A stretch of DNA of 6,939 nt from SAR86 cluster bacterium. GTDB lineage: Bacteria > Pseudomonadota > Gammaproteobacteria > Pseudomonadales > Azotimanducaceae. Every line of letters starts with the position of its first letter. Positions within the stretch are counted from its first letter, which is position 1. Below are positions 1-6,539 of the stretch, piece by piece. Below the pieces are notes generated by a model. That model was not told where the DNA came from. It did not search any database and was given only the letters and a program-made list of their open reading frames with translations. The stretch is taken from positions 1-6,939 of the forward strand of contig JABMOJ010000003.1 in assembly GCA_013204195.1 (NCBI GenBank), written 5' to 3'. A program made the position numbers and the translations under genes.

Positions 1-2125
1 GAATTATGCCATTGTGGACGAAGTGGACTCGATTTTAATCGATGAGGCGCGTACGCCGCTGATCATTTCCGGTGGGCTTGAAAATTCATCGGAGCTGTAT
101 AAGGCGATGAAAGCGATCGTGCCCAAGCTGATTCGTCAGGAAAAGACCGAAGAAGATATTGCGAACGAAATTAATCCACCCGGTGATTTCTATGTCGATG
201 AGAAGCAGCGGGATGTTGAGCTAACCGAAGAGGGTCATCTCAAGGTTGAACAACTGTTGGTTGAGCGCGGACTGTTAAAGCCGGGTGAATCGCTCTATGG
301 CACTACAAATCTATCGTTATTGCATCACGTGCAGTCAGCACTCAAGGCTGCTTGCCTGTTTAATCGTGATGTGGACTACATGGTCCAAGACAATGAAATC
401 GTCATTGTCGATGAACACACGGGTCGTTCGATGCCAGGACGGCGTTGGTCAGGTGGTATTCACCAAGCCATTGAGGCAAAGGAAAATGTGACCATTACCA
501 ATGAAAGCCAAACGCTGGCTTCCATCACCTTCCAGAATTATTTCCGCTTGTATAACAATTTGGCCGGCATGACAGGTACTGCCGATACCGAAGCGTTTGA
601 GTTTCGACAGATCTACGGCTTAGATGTAGTCGTTATTCCAACTAATCAAGCTATGATTCGGCGTGATTTGAATGACCTGATTTTTCTCACTATGGAAGAA
701 AAATTTGATGCTATCGTCGATGAAATTGAGGCGCTAGCCTCTAAGCAGGCGCCTGTTCTGGTGGGTACTGCATCGATTGAATCTTCTGAATTATTGTCCG
801 GTTTGTTGAATAAGCGGAAGATCAAGCACAGTGTCCTGAACGCAAAGTTCCATGAACAGGAGGCCGAGATTATCGCTCAGGCTGGTCGGCCAGGGACGGT
901 GACGATTGCGACGAATATGGCGGGCCGAGGTACTGATATTATCCTTGGCGGTAATTGGGAATCTGAGGTTGCGGAGCTGAAAAATCCGACGCCAGAGAAA
1001 ATCGCAACGGTCAAAGAGCAATGGCAGCAGCGCCATGCTGATGTGATCACGGCTGGCGGTTTACATGTGATAGGTTCAGAGCGGCACGAGAGTCGGCGGA
1101 TCGATAATCAGCTTCGAGGCCGAGCGGGTCGACAGGGTGACCCTGGCATGTCGCAATTTTATCTGTCTATGGATGATAATTTGATGCGCATCTTTGCTCC
1201 GCCACGGGTGAAGAGTCTGATGCAGTCAATTGGCATGGAGAAGGGCGAGGCTATAGAGCATCGGAAGGTGAATAACGCCATTGAAAAAGCCCAGCGGAAA
1301 GTCGAAGGTCGAAACTTCGATATGCGTAAGCAATTACTCGAATATGATGATGTGGCTAACGATCAACGGCAGATGATCTACGCCCAGCGTAACGAGCTGA
1401 TGGCTGCTGTGGATGTGTCTGAGACGATCAATGCCCTGTGGGATGATGTTGTTAACGAGGTTGTCGATGGCTATGTGCCACCACAAAGCCTTGAGGAGCA
1501 ATGGGATGTGCTCGGTCTTGAGCAATCGCTACAAACTGAGTTCAACATTAAGCTGGTCGTGAAGCAGTGGTTGGACGAAGACGACAACCTGCATGAAGAG
1601 TCTTTGCGAGCGAAAATCGTATCCGCGGTTCGAGAGAATTATCGACTAAAAGAAGATGCAGTAGGCCCAGACATTCGCTTGTTCGAGAAGCAGATCATGC
1701 TGCAGATACTTGACACCTTGTGGAAAGAACATCTCGCGTCTATGGATTACTTGCGCCAGGGTATCCATTTACGTGCTTATGCTCAGAAGCAACCTAAGCA
1801 AGAGTATAAGCGTGAAGCCTTTGGGTTGTTTGAAGAGCTGTTACATAACGTCAAACTTGAAGTCATTCGATTTCTCGCCCGAGTTGATTTTCAGCCGGCC
1901 GATGATGTCGCCGCAATGGAGAATCGGCGTCGTGAGGAGGAAGCAAAAAACACGCTGAACTTTCAGAAAGAAAGTAGCAGTGCCTTGGGTGCGGTCGAGG
2001 AAGTCGCGAGTCCAGAAGAGCCCCAGACGCCCTTTACTCGGCGCGAGAGAAAAGTCGGTCGAAACGAGCCGTGTCCCTGTGGGTCAGGTAAAAAATACAA
2101 GTCTTGTCATGGCGTTCTGAATTAG
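1..2125 (+). CDS. secA: SecA preprotein translocase ATPase, C-terminal about 707 residues (5' end outside window)
   Basis: SecA is the cytoplasmic motor that pushes preproteins through SecYEG using ATP. The frame is open from base 2 (first complete codon Asn) to TAG at 2123-2125. About 205 N-terminal residues, including the Walker A loop, lie outside the window. Counting from base 2, the Walker B/DEAD-type box DEVD is at residues 6-9. The preprotein-binding region follows (about 20-170, with VDEHTGR). NBD2 carries helicase motif V (NMAGRGTD, 305-312) and motif VI ([10 protein letters not shown], 370-379). The helical scaffold/two-helix-finger region contains [20 protein letters not shown] variable acidic linker leads to the C-terminal zinc motif CxC-x8-CH (residues 691, 693, 702, 703), which in E. 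coli binds SecB and phospholipid. The expected full length, about 910 residues, is normal. Methionine or GTG codons near base 14 are internal, not the start. argJ follows 50 bases downstream on the same strand. Identification is very secure. Confidence 0.98.
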   Translation, partial: NYAIVDEVDSILIDEARTPLIISGGLENSSELYKAMKAIVPKLIRQEKTEEDIANEINPPGDFYVDEKQRDVELTEEGHLKVEQLLVERGLLKPGESLYGTTNLSLLHHVQSALKAACLFNRDVDYMVQDNEIVIVDEHTGRSMPGRRWSGGIHQAIEAKENVTITNESQTLASITFQNYFRLYNNLAGMTGTADTEAFEFRQIYGLDVVVIPTNQAMIRRDLNDLIFLTMEEKFDAIVDEIEALASKQAPVLVGTASIESSELLSGLLNKRKIKHSVLNAKFHEQEAEIIAQAGRPGTVTIATNMAGRGTDIILGGNWESEVAELKNPTPEKIATVKEQWQQRHADVITAGGLHVIGSERHESRRIDNQLRGRAGRQGDPGMSQFYLSMDDNLMRIFAPPRVKSLMQSIGMEKGEAIEHRKVNNAIEKAQRKVEGRNFDMRKQLLEYDDVANDQRQMIYAQRNELMAAVDVSETINALWDDVVNEVVDGYVPPQSLEEQWDVLGLEQSLQTEFNIKLVVKQWLDEDDNLHEESLRAKIVSAVRENYRLKEDAVGPDIRLFEKQIMLQILDTLWKEHLASMDYLRQGIHLRAYAQKQPKQEYKREAFGLFEELLHNVKLEVIRFLARVDFQPADDVAAMENRRREEEAKNTLNFQKESSSALGAVEEVASPEEPQTPFTRRERKVGRNEPCPCGSGKKYKSCHGVLN

Positions 2126-2164
2126 TCGTAAGGATCATATAAAACCCTAAGGGATAACCTCAGC

Positions 2165-2170
2165 AGGAAG
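2165..2170 (+). promoter_or_regulatory. Ribosome binding site of argJ
   Basis: AGGAAG lies five bases before the ATG at 2176, which supports that start. The rest of the 50-base secA-argJ gap holds a TATAAA at 2138-2143 but no convincing -35 hexamer at the right distance. I therefore infer that argJ can be read through from secA. Confidence 0.7.
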
Positions 2171-2175
2171 TTGCT

Positions 2176-3381
2176 ATGCCAGTCGGAAACAATAATACGG
2201 AATTCAATTCCGTTGCGGGCGTGCGTCTCGCCAGTATTTGCTGTGGAATCAAGCGCGATAAAGACGATCTTGTGCTTCTTGAGTTTGCTGAAGGCAGCCA
2301 CACAGTGGGTATGTTTACGCGTAATTTGTTTGCAGCAGCGCCGGTGATCGTGGGTAAGCGGCATTTGCAGGCGAGCTCGCCTCGGTATTTTTTGATTAAT
2401 AGTGGTAATGCTAATGCCGGCGTCGGCGATGCCGGACTGATGGACGCCTTGGCGTGTTGCAAGGCGCTAGCAAGTTTGACTGGTGTGCCGGAAGCCGCTG
2501 TTTTGCCTTTTTCCACTGGCGTTATTGGTGAACGATTACCGGTAGGCAAGATTGTTTCAGGCCTTGAACGTATCGTCGCGCAACTCGACTCAGAGCATTG
2601 GTTGTTGGCTGCAAAAGGTATTATGACCACCGATACTCGACCGAAGATAGCGACGCGGCAGGTGGAAATCCAGGGCAAGATTGTCACAATCACCGGTATT
2701 ACGAAGGGCGCCGGGATGATACAACCGAATATGGCCACGATGTTGAGCTATGTCGCGACCGATATCGGCGCGTCCACTACGACGCTCCAACAATGTTTAG
2801 GTCTGGCGGTAAACCAGTCGTTTAATCGCATTACGGTTGATAGCGATACTTCCACCAATGATTCAAGCATGCTGACGGCCACCGGTTTGTCTGGCGTCAA
2901 TGTAGATGAGGATCCGGTAGCACTGAGCATTTTTCAGGGTTTGCTTGATGAGGTTTGCCTAGAGCTGGCTCAAGGTATCATTCGGGACGCGGAAGGCGCC
3001 ACCAAGTTTGTTGCGGTGGTGGTCAATAACGGAGCTTCAAGTGCAGACTGTCTGGACGTCGCCTATGCCATTGCTAACTCGCCGTTGATGAAGACAGCGA
3101 TACACGCCAGTGATGCTAATTGGGGGCGAATCGTGATGGCGGTGGGTAAAGCCGGCGTTGACCTGGATATTAACAAGCTCGATATCTACCTAGGCGATAC
3201 GCAATTGATGTCTGCTGGACAAAAACAAGCGACCTATACCGAGGCCCAGGGTGCGGCGGTGATGGCCGAAGAGGAAATTACCATTACCATTGATCTCAAT
3301 GCGGGCGAGCATAGCGAAACGGTATGGACCTGCGATCTTTCCCAAGAGTATGTGCGGATTAATGCGGATTATCGTAGTTAA
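2176..3381 (+). CDS. argJ: Bifunctional glutamate N-acetyltransferase / ornithine acetyltransferase ArgJ
   Basis: ArgJ moves the acetyl group from N-acetylornithine to glutamate, which recycles the acetyl group in cytoplasmic arginine synthesis. Some members also use acetyl-CoA and so catalyse the first step as well; sequence alone does not decide which this is. The protein has 401 residues, normal for the family. The self-cleavage site is visible in GAGMIQPNMATML: cleavage is expected between Ala187 and Thr188 (codon at 2737-2739), giving alpha and beta chains with Thr188 as nucleophile. The oxyanion-hole pair Thr114-Gly115 sits in STGVIGE. Other family signatures are NSGNANAG (75-82), EGATKF, NWGRI and the C-terminal YVRINADYRS, which helps form the active site. 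The ATG start has a good ribosome binding site. The gene follows secA and converges with yacG across a repeat-filled gap. Nothing looks broken. Confidence 0.97.
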   Translation: MPVGNNNTEFNSVAGVRLASICCGIKRDKDDLVLLEFAEGSHTVGMFTRNLFAAAPVIVGKRHLQASSPRYFLINSGNANAGVGDAGLMDALACCKALASLTGVPEAAVLPFSTGVIGERLPVGKIVSGLERIVAQLDSEHWLLAAKGIMTTDTRPKIATRQVEIQGKIVTITGITKGAGMIQPNMATMLSYVATDIGASTTTLQQCLGLAVNQSFNRITVDSDTSTNDSSMLTATGLSGVNVDEDPVALSIFQGLLDEVCLELAQGIIRDAEGATKFVAVVVNNGASSADCLDVAYAIANSPLMKTAIHASDANWGRIVMAVGKAGVDLDINKLDIYLGDTQLMSAGQKQATYTEAQGAAVMAEEEITITIDLNAGEHSETVWTCDLSQEYVRINADYRS

Positions 3382-3385
3382 GGGG

Positions 3386-3451
3386 TTTGCCTCTCGGTGT
3401 TTCGCATGGCGAAACGCCTGTCGGCATTCGTGTTTTGCGCCTGTGGCGCAA
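3386..3451. repeat. Palindromic double-hairpin repeat, copy 1 (66 bp)
   Basis: This 66-base unit recurs without a mismatch at 3498-3563. It holds two perfect hairpins of the same design, a 7-bp stem with a 3-base loop. One is GTTTCGC-ATG-GCGAAAC at 3399-3415, the other TTGCGCC-TGT-GGCGCAA at 3435-3451. The first can be lengthened through an imperfect outer stem, with TGCC at 3388-3391 pairing with GGCA at 3423-3426. The unit starts five bases after the argJ stop. Size and architecture resemble REP/BIME-type extragenic elements, but I do not recognise the family. The second hairpin could slow polymerase leaving argJ, although no T-run follows it directly. Confidence 0.9.
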
Positions 3452-3454
3452 TAC

Positions 3455-3475
3455 GGCTAGTGTTCTAGTTTTTTT
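3455..3475 (+). terminator. Weak candidate rho-independent terminator after argJ
   Basis: A short stem, GGCTAG pairing with CTAGTT (two G-U pairs, four Watson-Crick pairs) around a TGTT loop, runs directly into a seven-T tract at 3469-3475. The position 74 bases after the argJ stop fits. The stem is weak on its own; the stronger hairpin at 3435-3451 just upstream might assist. This is an inference from shape only. Confidence 0.35.
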
Positions 3476-3497
3476 GTGGAAACCTCGTTGGCTGAAA

Positions 3498-3563
3498 TTT
3501 GCCTCTCGGTGTTTCGCATGGCGAAACGCCTGTCGGCATTCGTGTTTTGCGCCTGTGGCGCAA
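3498..3563. repeat. Palindromic double-hairpin repeat, copy 2 (66 bp)
   Basis: This is the exact second copy of the unit at 3386-3451, in the same orientation and 112 bases further on, with 46 bases of unrelated sequence between copies. Core hairpins are at 3511-3527 and 3547-3563. In this copy the second hairpin has an additional outer stem, because ATTCGTG at 3538-3544 can pair with CACGAAT at 3567-3573, just beyond the shared 66 bases. Copy 1 lacks that partner. The complete element may therefore span about 3498-3573, with copy 1 truncated on its right. The unit ends 24 bases before the yacG stop codon. Confidence 0.9.
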
Positions 3564-3587
3564 AGGCACGAATTTAGTCGGGGACGC

Positions 3588-3779
3588 CTAGTCTTGGTCT
3601 AGGTCGGCGGCGGTGATGTCATCGTGTTCGGGGTCAGTGGGAATAAACCGATTGCCGCTGGCCCATTCACCCAAGTCGATCAGTTGGCAGCGTTCACTGC
3701 AAAACGGTCGATAGATATTCTCGTCAACCCACATCACTGCCTGCTGACAAGTTGGACATGCAACTTTAAGGGCGCCCAT
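3588..3779 (-). CDS. yacG: YacG zinc-binding protein, DNA gyrase inhibitor family
   Basis: This is a 63-residue cytoplasmic protein. E. coli YacG binds the GyrB subunit and blocks gyrase from engaging DNA; that activity is assigned here by family, not seen in the sequence. The four zinc ligands are clear: Cys8 and Cys11 in CPTC near the N-terminus, then Cys27 and Cys31 in [16 protein letters not shown], the family signature. The tail is acidic (DPEHDD, DLDQD), as in other members, where it is disordered. The start overlaps the end of coaE by 14 bases in another frame, which suggests translational coupling. A GGAG ribosome binding site (3786-3789) lies six bases upstream, inside coaE. The gene is the last of the minus-strand operon and ends in CTAG-rich sequence next to the repeats. 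In E. coli zapD lies between coaE and yacG; here it is absent. Confidence 0.96.
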   Translation of the reverse strand: MGALKVACPTCQQAVMWVDENIYRPFCSERCQLIDLGEWASGNRFIPTDPEHDDITAADLDQD

Positions 3780-4377
3780 AAGATTCTCCGCTGAGTTCCA
3801 GATACTTGATATGTAATGCCGCCACGGCGTTGTTCAGATCCGCCAGGCTACCTTCGTTTTGGATGACATCATCTGCATAATCCAGGCGCGTCTCGCGGCT
3901 GGGTTGGGTGGCCATGATGGCCTGCACTTGCGCCAGATCGTTTTGGTCTCGAGCCATCACCCGTGCGAGCTGTGTCTGCGGAGTCACATCCACCACCAGA
4001 TGGCGGTCGATCAAGGGATGTTGGCCTCGGCCGCTGGAAAGCATCAAGATCGAATAGGGTGAGGTGCTGTGTCGCAGCGTTGTCTCGAGTAACTGCATGA
4101 TAGCCGGGACGGTCACCGATTCCAGCCATCGCCGTTGTTCAGCCTCAGTAAAAATAATGCCGCGAAGGCGCGCGCGATCCAGACTGCCGTCGGCGAGTAA
4201 TATCTCATCGCCAAAGTGTTCTGCGATTCGTCGCAGGGGCTCAGTGCCCGGTTCTACCACCTGACGCGCCGCGATATCAGCGTCGGCAATGGTAATGCCC
4301 AAGGACTGAAAGTGGTCAGATACCGCGGACTTGCCGCTACCAATACCGCCGGTTAACCCTAAAACAAAATGCCCCAT
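3766..4377 (-). CDS. coaE: Dephospho-CoA kinase CoaE, with an atypical central segment
   Basis: CoaE phosphorylates the 3'-hydroxyl of dephospho-CoA with ATP, the final step of coenzyme A synthesis, in the cytoplasm. The protein is 203 residues (E. coli 206). The Walker A loop GGIGSGKS is at residues 10-17. The DAD motif is at 32-34, with Asp34 matching the catalytic Asp33 of E. coli, followed by ARQVVEPG. The later LVVDV (127-131), MARD (141-144), ATQPSRETR and ADDVI segments are normal. Two conserved places are not. The usual HP motif reads Val90-Pro91. Where E. coli has PLLVEN, this protein has only Ser-Ser-Gly-Arg (114-117), two residues shorter and without the PLLxE core. The flanks align well on both sides and the frame stays open, so this is either true divergence or local sequence error. 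The gene starts four bases after the pilD stop with no strong ribosome binding site, which suggests coupling to pilD. Confidence 0.93.
   Translation of the reverse strand: MGHFVLGLTGGIGSGKSAVSDHFQSLGITIADADIAARQVVEPGTEPLRRIAEHFGDEILLADGSLDRARLRGIIFTEAEQRRWLESVTVPAIMQLLETTLRHSTSPYSILMLSSGRGQHPLIDRHLVVDVTPQTQLARVMARDQNDLAQVQAIMATQPSRETRLDYADDVIQNEGSLADLNNAVAALHIKYLELSGESYGRP
3786..3789 (-). promoter_or_regulatory. Ribosome binding site of yacG inside coaE
   Basis: On the minus strand GGAG stands six bases before the yacG ATG (3777-3779) and within the last codons of coaE. It fixes the yacG start and the 14-base overlap. Confidence 0.7.
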
Positions 4378-4381
4378 AAAC

Positions 4382-5254
4382 TTATATCGCCACGAATTGC
4401 AGGTAACTTGCGGTCAGGGCATCGCCCCATATCAATGCTATCCAACCAGCAATAGCCAAATAAGGCCCGAAGGGAATGGGCTTTGCTTTGTCGCGGCCGA
4501 ACAGGATCAAGGTGCCGCCAATCAATGCGCCGGCAAAAGACGACAGGATAATGATCAATGGCAGACTTTGCCAGCCCATCCAGGCGCCCAGCATCGCCAA
4601 TAATTTGAAGTCGCCATAGCCCATGCCTTCCCGGCCGGTGATTAATTTGAAGGCCTGGTAAATGCACCAGAAAACCAAATAACCCGCCACTGCGCCCCAG
4701 ACGGCCGTAGCAAGATGGGTAAACAAGCCGAATGAATTGAGGATCAGGCCCAGCCATAGAAACGGCAGGGTGATGTCGTCGGGTAGTAGTTGATGGTCGT
4801 AGTCGATGAGTGACAAGGCCACCAGCGCCCAGGTTAAGCAACAGGCGGCCAGGCCCGCTAACGTCACACCAAAGGTGTAGACAACCAAGAGTGTCAGAAC
4901 ACCAGTCAGAAGCTCCACCAACGGATAGCGGGCACTGATGGGGTTCTGGCAAGCGGAGCACTTACCGCGTAGCAGGGCGTAGCTTAGGAGCGGAATATTT
5001 TCCCAGGGCCTGATGTTATGTTCGCAACGCGGACAGCGGGAGTTGGGTACGACCAGGTTATAGGCTGGCGCCGCCGCTTCTTCAGGATTGCCAAGAATAT
5101 CGTTCGCCTGCTGCTGCCACTCACGCTGCAACATAATAGGTAAGCGATGAATAACGACATTCAGGAAGCTGCCCACCAGCAGGCCCAATATCAAGCTGCA
5201 TATCAATATAAACAACGGAAACTCGGCCTCTAGCAGAATTAAATAGTCTGTCAT
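4382..5254 (-). CDS. pilD: Type IV prepilin peptidase / N-methyltransferase PilD
   Basis: PilD is an inner-membrane aspartic protease that removes the leader peptide of type IV pilins, and often of type II secretion pseudopilins, then N-methylates the new N-terminus. The protein has 290 residues, the normal length. After a first membrane segment (about 13-35) comes the GSFLNVVIHRLP signature (28-39). The cytoplasmic domain holds four zinc-type cysteines, C74-x2-C77 and C99-x2-C102. Several hydrophobic segments follow. The catalytic aspartates are visible: Asp151 in LIDYDHQLLPD and Asp215 in GYGDFKLLA, 64 residues apart as in the Pseudomonas enzyme. It sits between pilC (37-base gap) and coaE (4-base gap). 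The ATG at 5252-5254 has no clear ribosome binding site, but the upstream gap offers no better start and the next methionine is past the first signature. Confidence 0.97.
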   Translation of the reverse strand: MTDYLILLEAEFPLFILICSLILGLLVGSFLNVVIHRLPIMLQREWQQQANDILGNPEEAAAPAYNLVVPNSRCPRCEHNIRPWENIPLLSYALLRGKCSACQNPISARYPLVELLTGVLTLLVVYTFGVTLAGLAACCLTWALVALSLIDYDHQLLPDDITLPFLWLGLILNSFGLFTHLATAVWGAVAGYLVFWCIYQAFKLITGREGMGYGDFKLLAMLGAWMGWQSLPLIIILSSFAGALIGGTLILFGRDKAKPIPFGPYLAIAGWIALIWGDALTASYLQFVAI

Positions 5255-5291
5255 TCTGACAGCTGAGCCGGGTTGTTGGCTACCCTAATGA

Positions 5292-6521
5292 TCAGCCACC
5301 GCCACTGATGGCATCGCCCATCTTAAAGATCGGCAGGTACATGGCGATAATCAGTCCACCAATCACCACCCCAAGGAATGACATAATAATTGGCTCCATC
5401 AGGCTGGTGAGGCCATCAACGGCGTTATCAACCATCTCCTCATAGTAGGTTGCGGCTTTGTCGAGCATGCCGTCCAGAGCGCCAGATTCTTCGCCAATCG
5501 CCACCATCTGGATCACCATATTGGGAAATACCTCGGTTTGCTTCATGGCATAGTTGAGTTGAATGCCGCTGGAGACATCCACTTTGACCTTTTTGATGGC
5601 GTTATAATAGACGACGTTGCCAGCAGCGCCGGCCACGGATTCGAGGGCGTCGACCAAGGGCACACCGGCGGCAAATGTGGTTGAGAGTGTACGGGCAAAT
5701 CGAGCAATACAAGATTTGTCGAGAATGTCACCAATGACGGGCATCTTCAGCGAGACCCGTTCCTGGGCGTCGCGAAATTTCTTCGAACGCTTGAGGGCCT
5801 GTTTATAAGCCACAACCAATGCGGCGATAATCGCCACCACGATAAACCACCAATCCTGCATCCAGCGCGACATATCCACCACCATTTGCGTGAACTCCGG
5901 CAGTTCTGCGCCGAAACCCTGGAAGATTTCTTCGAACTGCGGCACTACCTTGATCAGCAGAATGCCAGAGACGATAGAGGCGACCACCAGAACCGCGATG
6001 GGGTAATTCATCGCGCTTTTGATTTTGGCCTTCAGTGCCTCGGTTTTTTCCTTATATTCTGCCAAGCGGTCGAGCATGGTTTCCAATGCGCCTGACTGTT
6101 TACCGGCATCGATCAGGTTGCAGAACAGGTCATCGAAATGTTCAGGGTTCGCGCGAATGGCGTGGGCGAAAGAATTGCCCGACGAGATGTCATCTCGAAT
6201 CTTAAGGATCAAGGTACGCATGGAAGGATTGTCCATGCCATCGGCGACAATCTCAAATGACTGTACCAATGGCACACCGGCTTTCATCATGGTGGCCAGT
6301 TGGCGAGTGAACAAGGCAATATCGCCAGGCGTCACCTTCTTGCCGGCATTCAGCAGACCCGCTAAGCCACCGCCTTTTTTCGAGACTTTAGTGGCAGTGA
6401 TGCCCTGCTTACGCAATTCGTTCTTGGCGATGGTCGCGCTGGCGCTGGTGATCTCGCCCTTGGTTTTGCGACCCGACTTGTCTTTTCCTTCCCAGGCAAA
6501 TATAGAGCTGGCTGTAGCCAT
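5292..6521 (-). CDS. pilC: Type IV pilus inner-membrane platform protein PilC
   Basis: PilC is the polytopic inner-membrane platform on which the assembly ATPase PilB acts to extrude pilin into the fibre. From the start chosen here it has 409 residues, normal length. After a short N-terminal part (FAWEGKDKSGRKTKG) come two GspF/T2SSF domains, about residues 68-192 and 270-392. Each has the repeated family pattern, FTRQLATMMKAGVPL and FARTLSTTFAAGVPL, and later DAGKQSGALETMLDRLAEY and AIGEESGALDGMLDKAATYY. Three membrane helices are apparent near 174-194, 223-241 and 377-397. Two ATG codons lie close together, at 6525-6527 and 6519-6521. The second is chosen because an AAGGA lies six bases before it but touches the first. 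The gene follows pilB by 18 bases and precedes pilD. Confidence 0.97.
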   Translation of the reverse strand: MATASSIFAWEGKDKSGRKTKGEITSASATIAKNELRKQGITATKVSKKGGGLAGLLNAGKKVTPGDIALFTRQLATMMKAGVPLVQSFEIVADGMDNPSMRTLILKIRDDISSGNSFAHAIRANPEHFDDLFCNLIDAGKQSGALETMLDRLAEYKEKTEALKAKIKSAMNYPIAVLVVASIVSGILLIKVVPQFEEIFQGFGAELPEFTQMVVDMSRWMQDWWFIVVAIIAALVVAYKQALKRSKKFRDAQERVSLKMPVIGDILDKSCIARFARTLSTTFAAGVPLVDALESVAGAAGNVVYYNAIKKVKVDVSSGIQLNYAMKQTEVFPNMVIQMVAIGEESGALDGMLDKAATYYEEMVDNAVDGLTSLMEPIIMSFLGVVIGGLIIAMYLPIFKMGDAISGGG

Positions 6522-6527
6522 GATCAT

Positions 6528-6532
6528 TCCTT
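6528..6532 (-). promoter_or_regulatory. Ribosome binding site deciding the pilC start
   Basis: On the minus strand AAGGA is followed directly by ATGATCATG. Spacing to the first ATG is zero, to the second six bases. Only the second is a workable distance, so the protein should begin MATASSIF rather than MIMATASSIF. Confidence 0.7.
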
Positions 6533-6539
6533 CAGGGTG

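Noticed and set aside
791..1036. Minus-strand open frames of 60-190 codons opposite secA and argJ (also near 1334-1525 and 2160-2738), and plus-strand ones opposite pilC, coaE and pilD
   Set aside because: All are shadows of strongly conserved genes on the other strand, with no recognisable domains or plausible gene context.
2126..2175. Promoter for argJ in the secA-argJ gap (TATAAA at 2138-2143)
   Set aside because: No acceptable -35 box is found 16-18 bases upstream; the best TTG-type hexamer (TTGTCA, 2104-2109) is 28 bases away.
3386..3563. Possible minimal CRISPR (repeat, 46-base spacer, repeat)
   Set aside because: The 66-base repeat is too long and has two internal hairpins, there is one spacer only, and no cas gene is in the window.
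3387..3602. A 71-codon open frame on the plus strand across the argJ-yacG gap
   Set aside because: It runs through both repeat copies, but since they are 112 bases apart (not a multiple of three) the same DNA is read in two different frames, giving unrelated peptides. It also overlaps the end of yacG and has no family resemblance.
3583..3605. CCTAG/CTAGG inverted repeat at the yacG stop codon
   Set aside because: Five base pairs only, partly inside the yacG coding sequence, and without a T-run on either strand, so not a supportable terminator.
5255..5291. Hairpin GGGT/ACCC in the pilC-pilD gap as a terminator or attenuator
   Set aside because: The stem is only four base pairs, the loop is eight bases, and no T-run follows; the downstream genes appear to be in the same operon.
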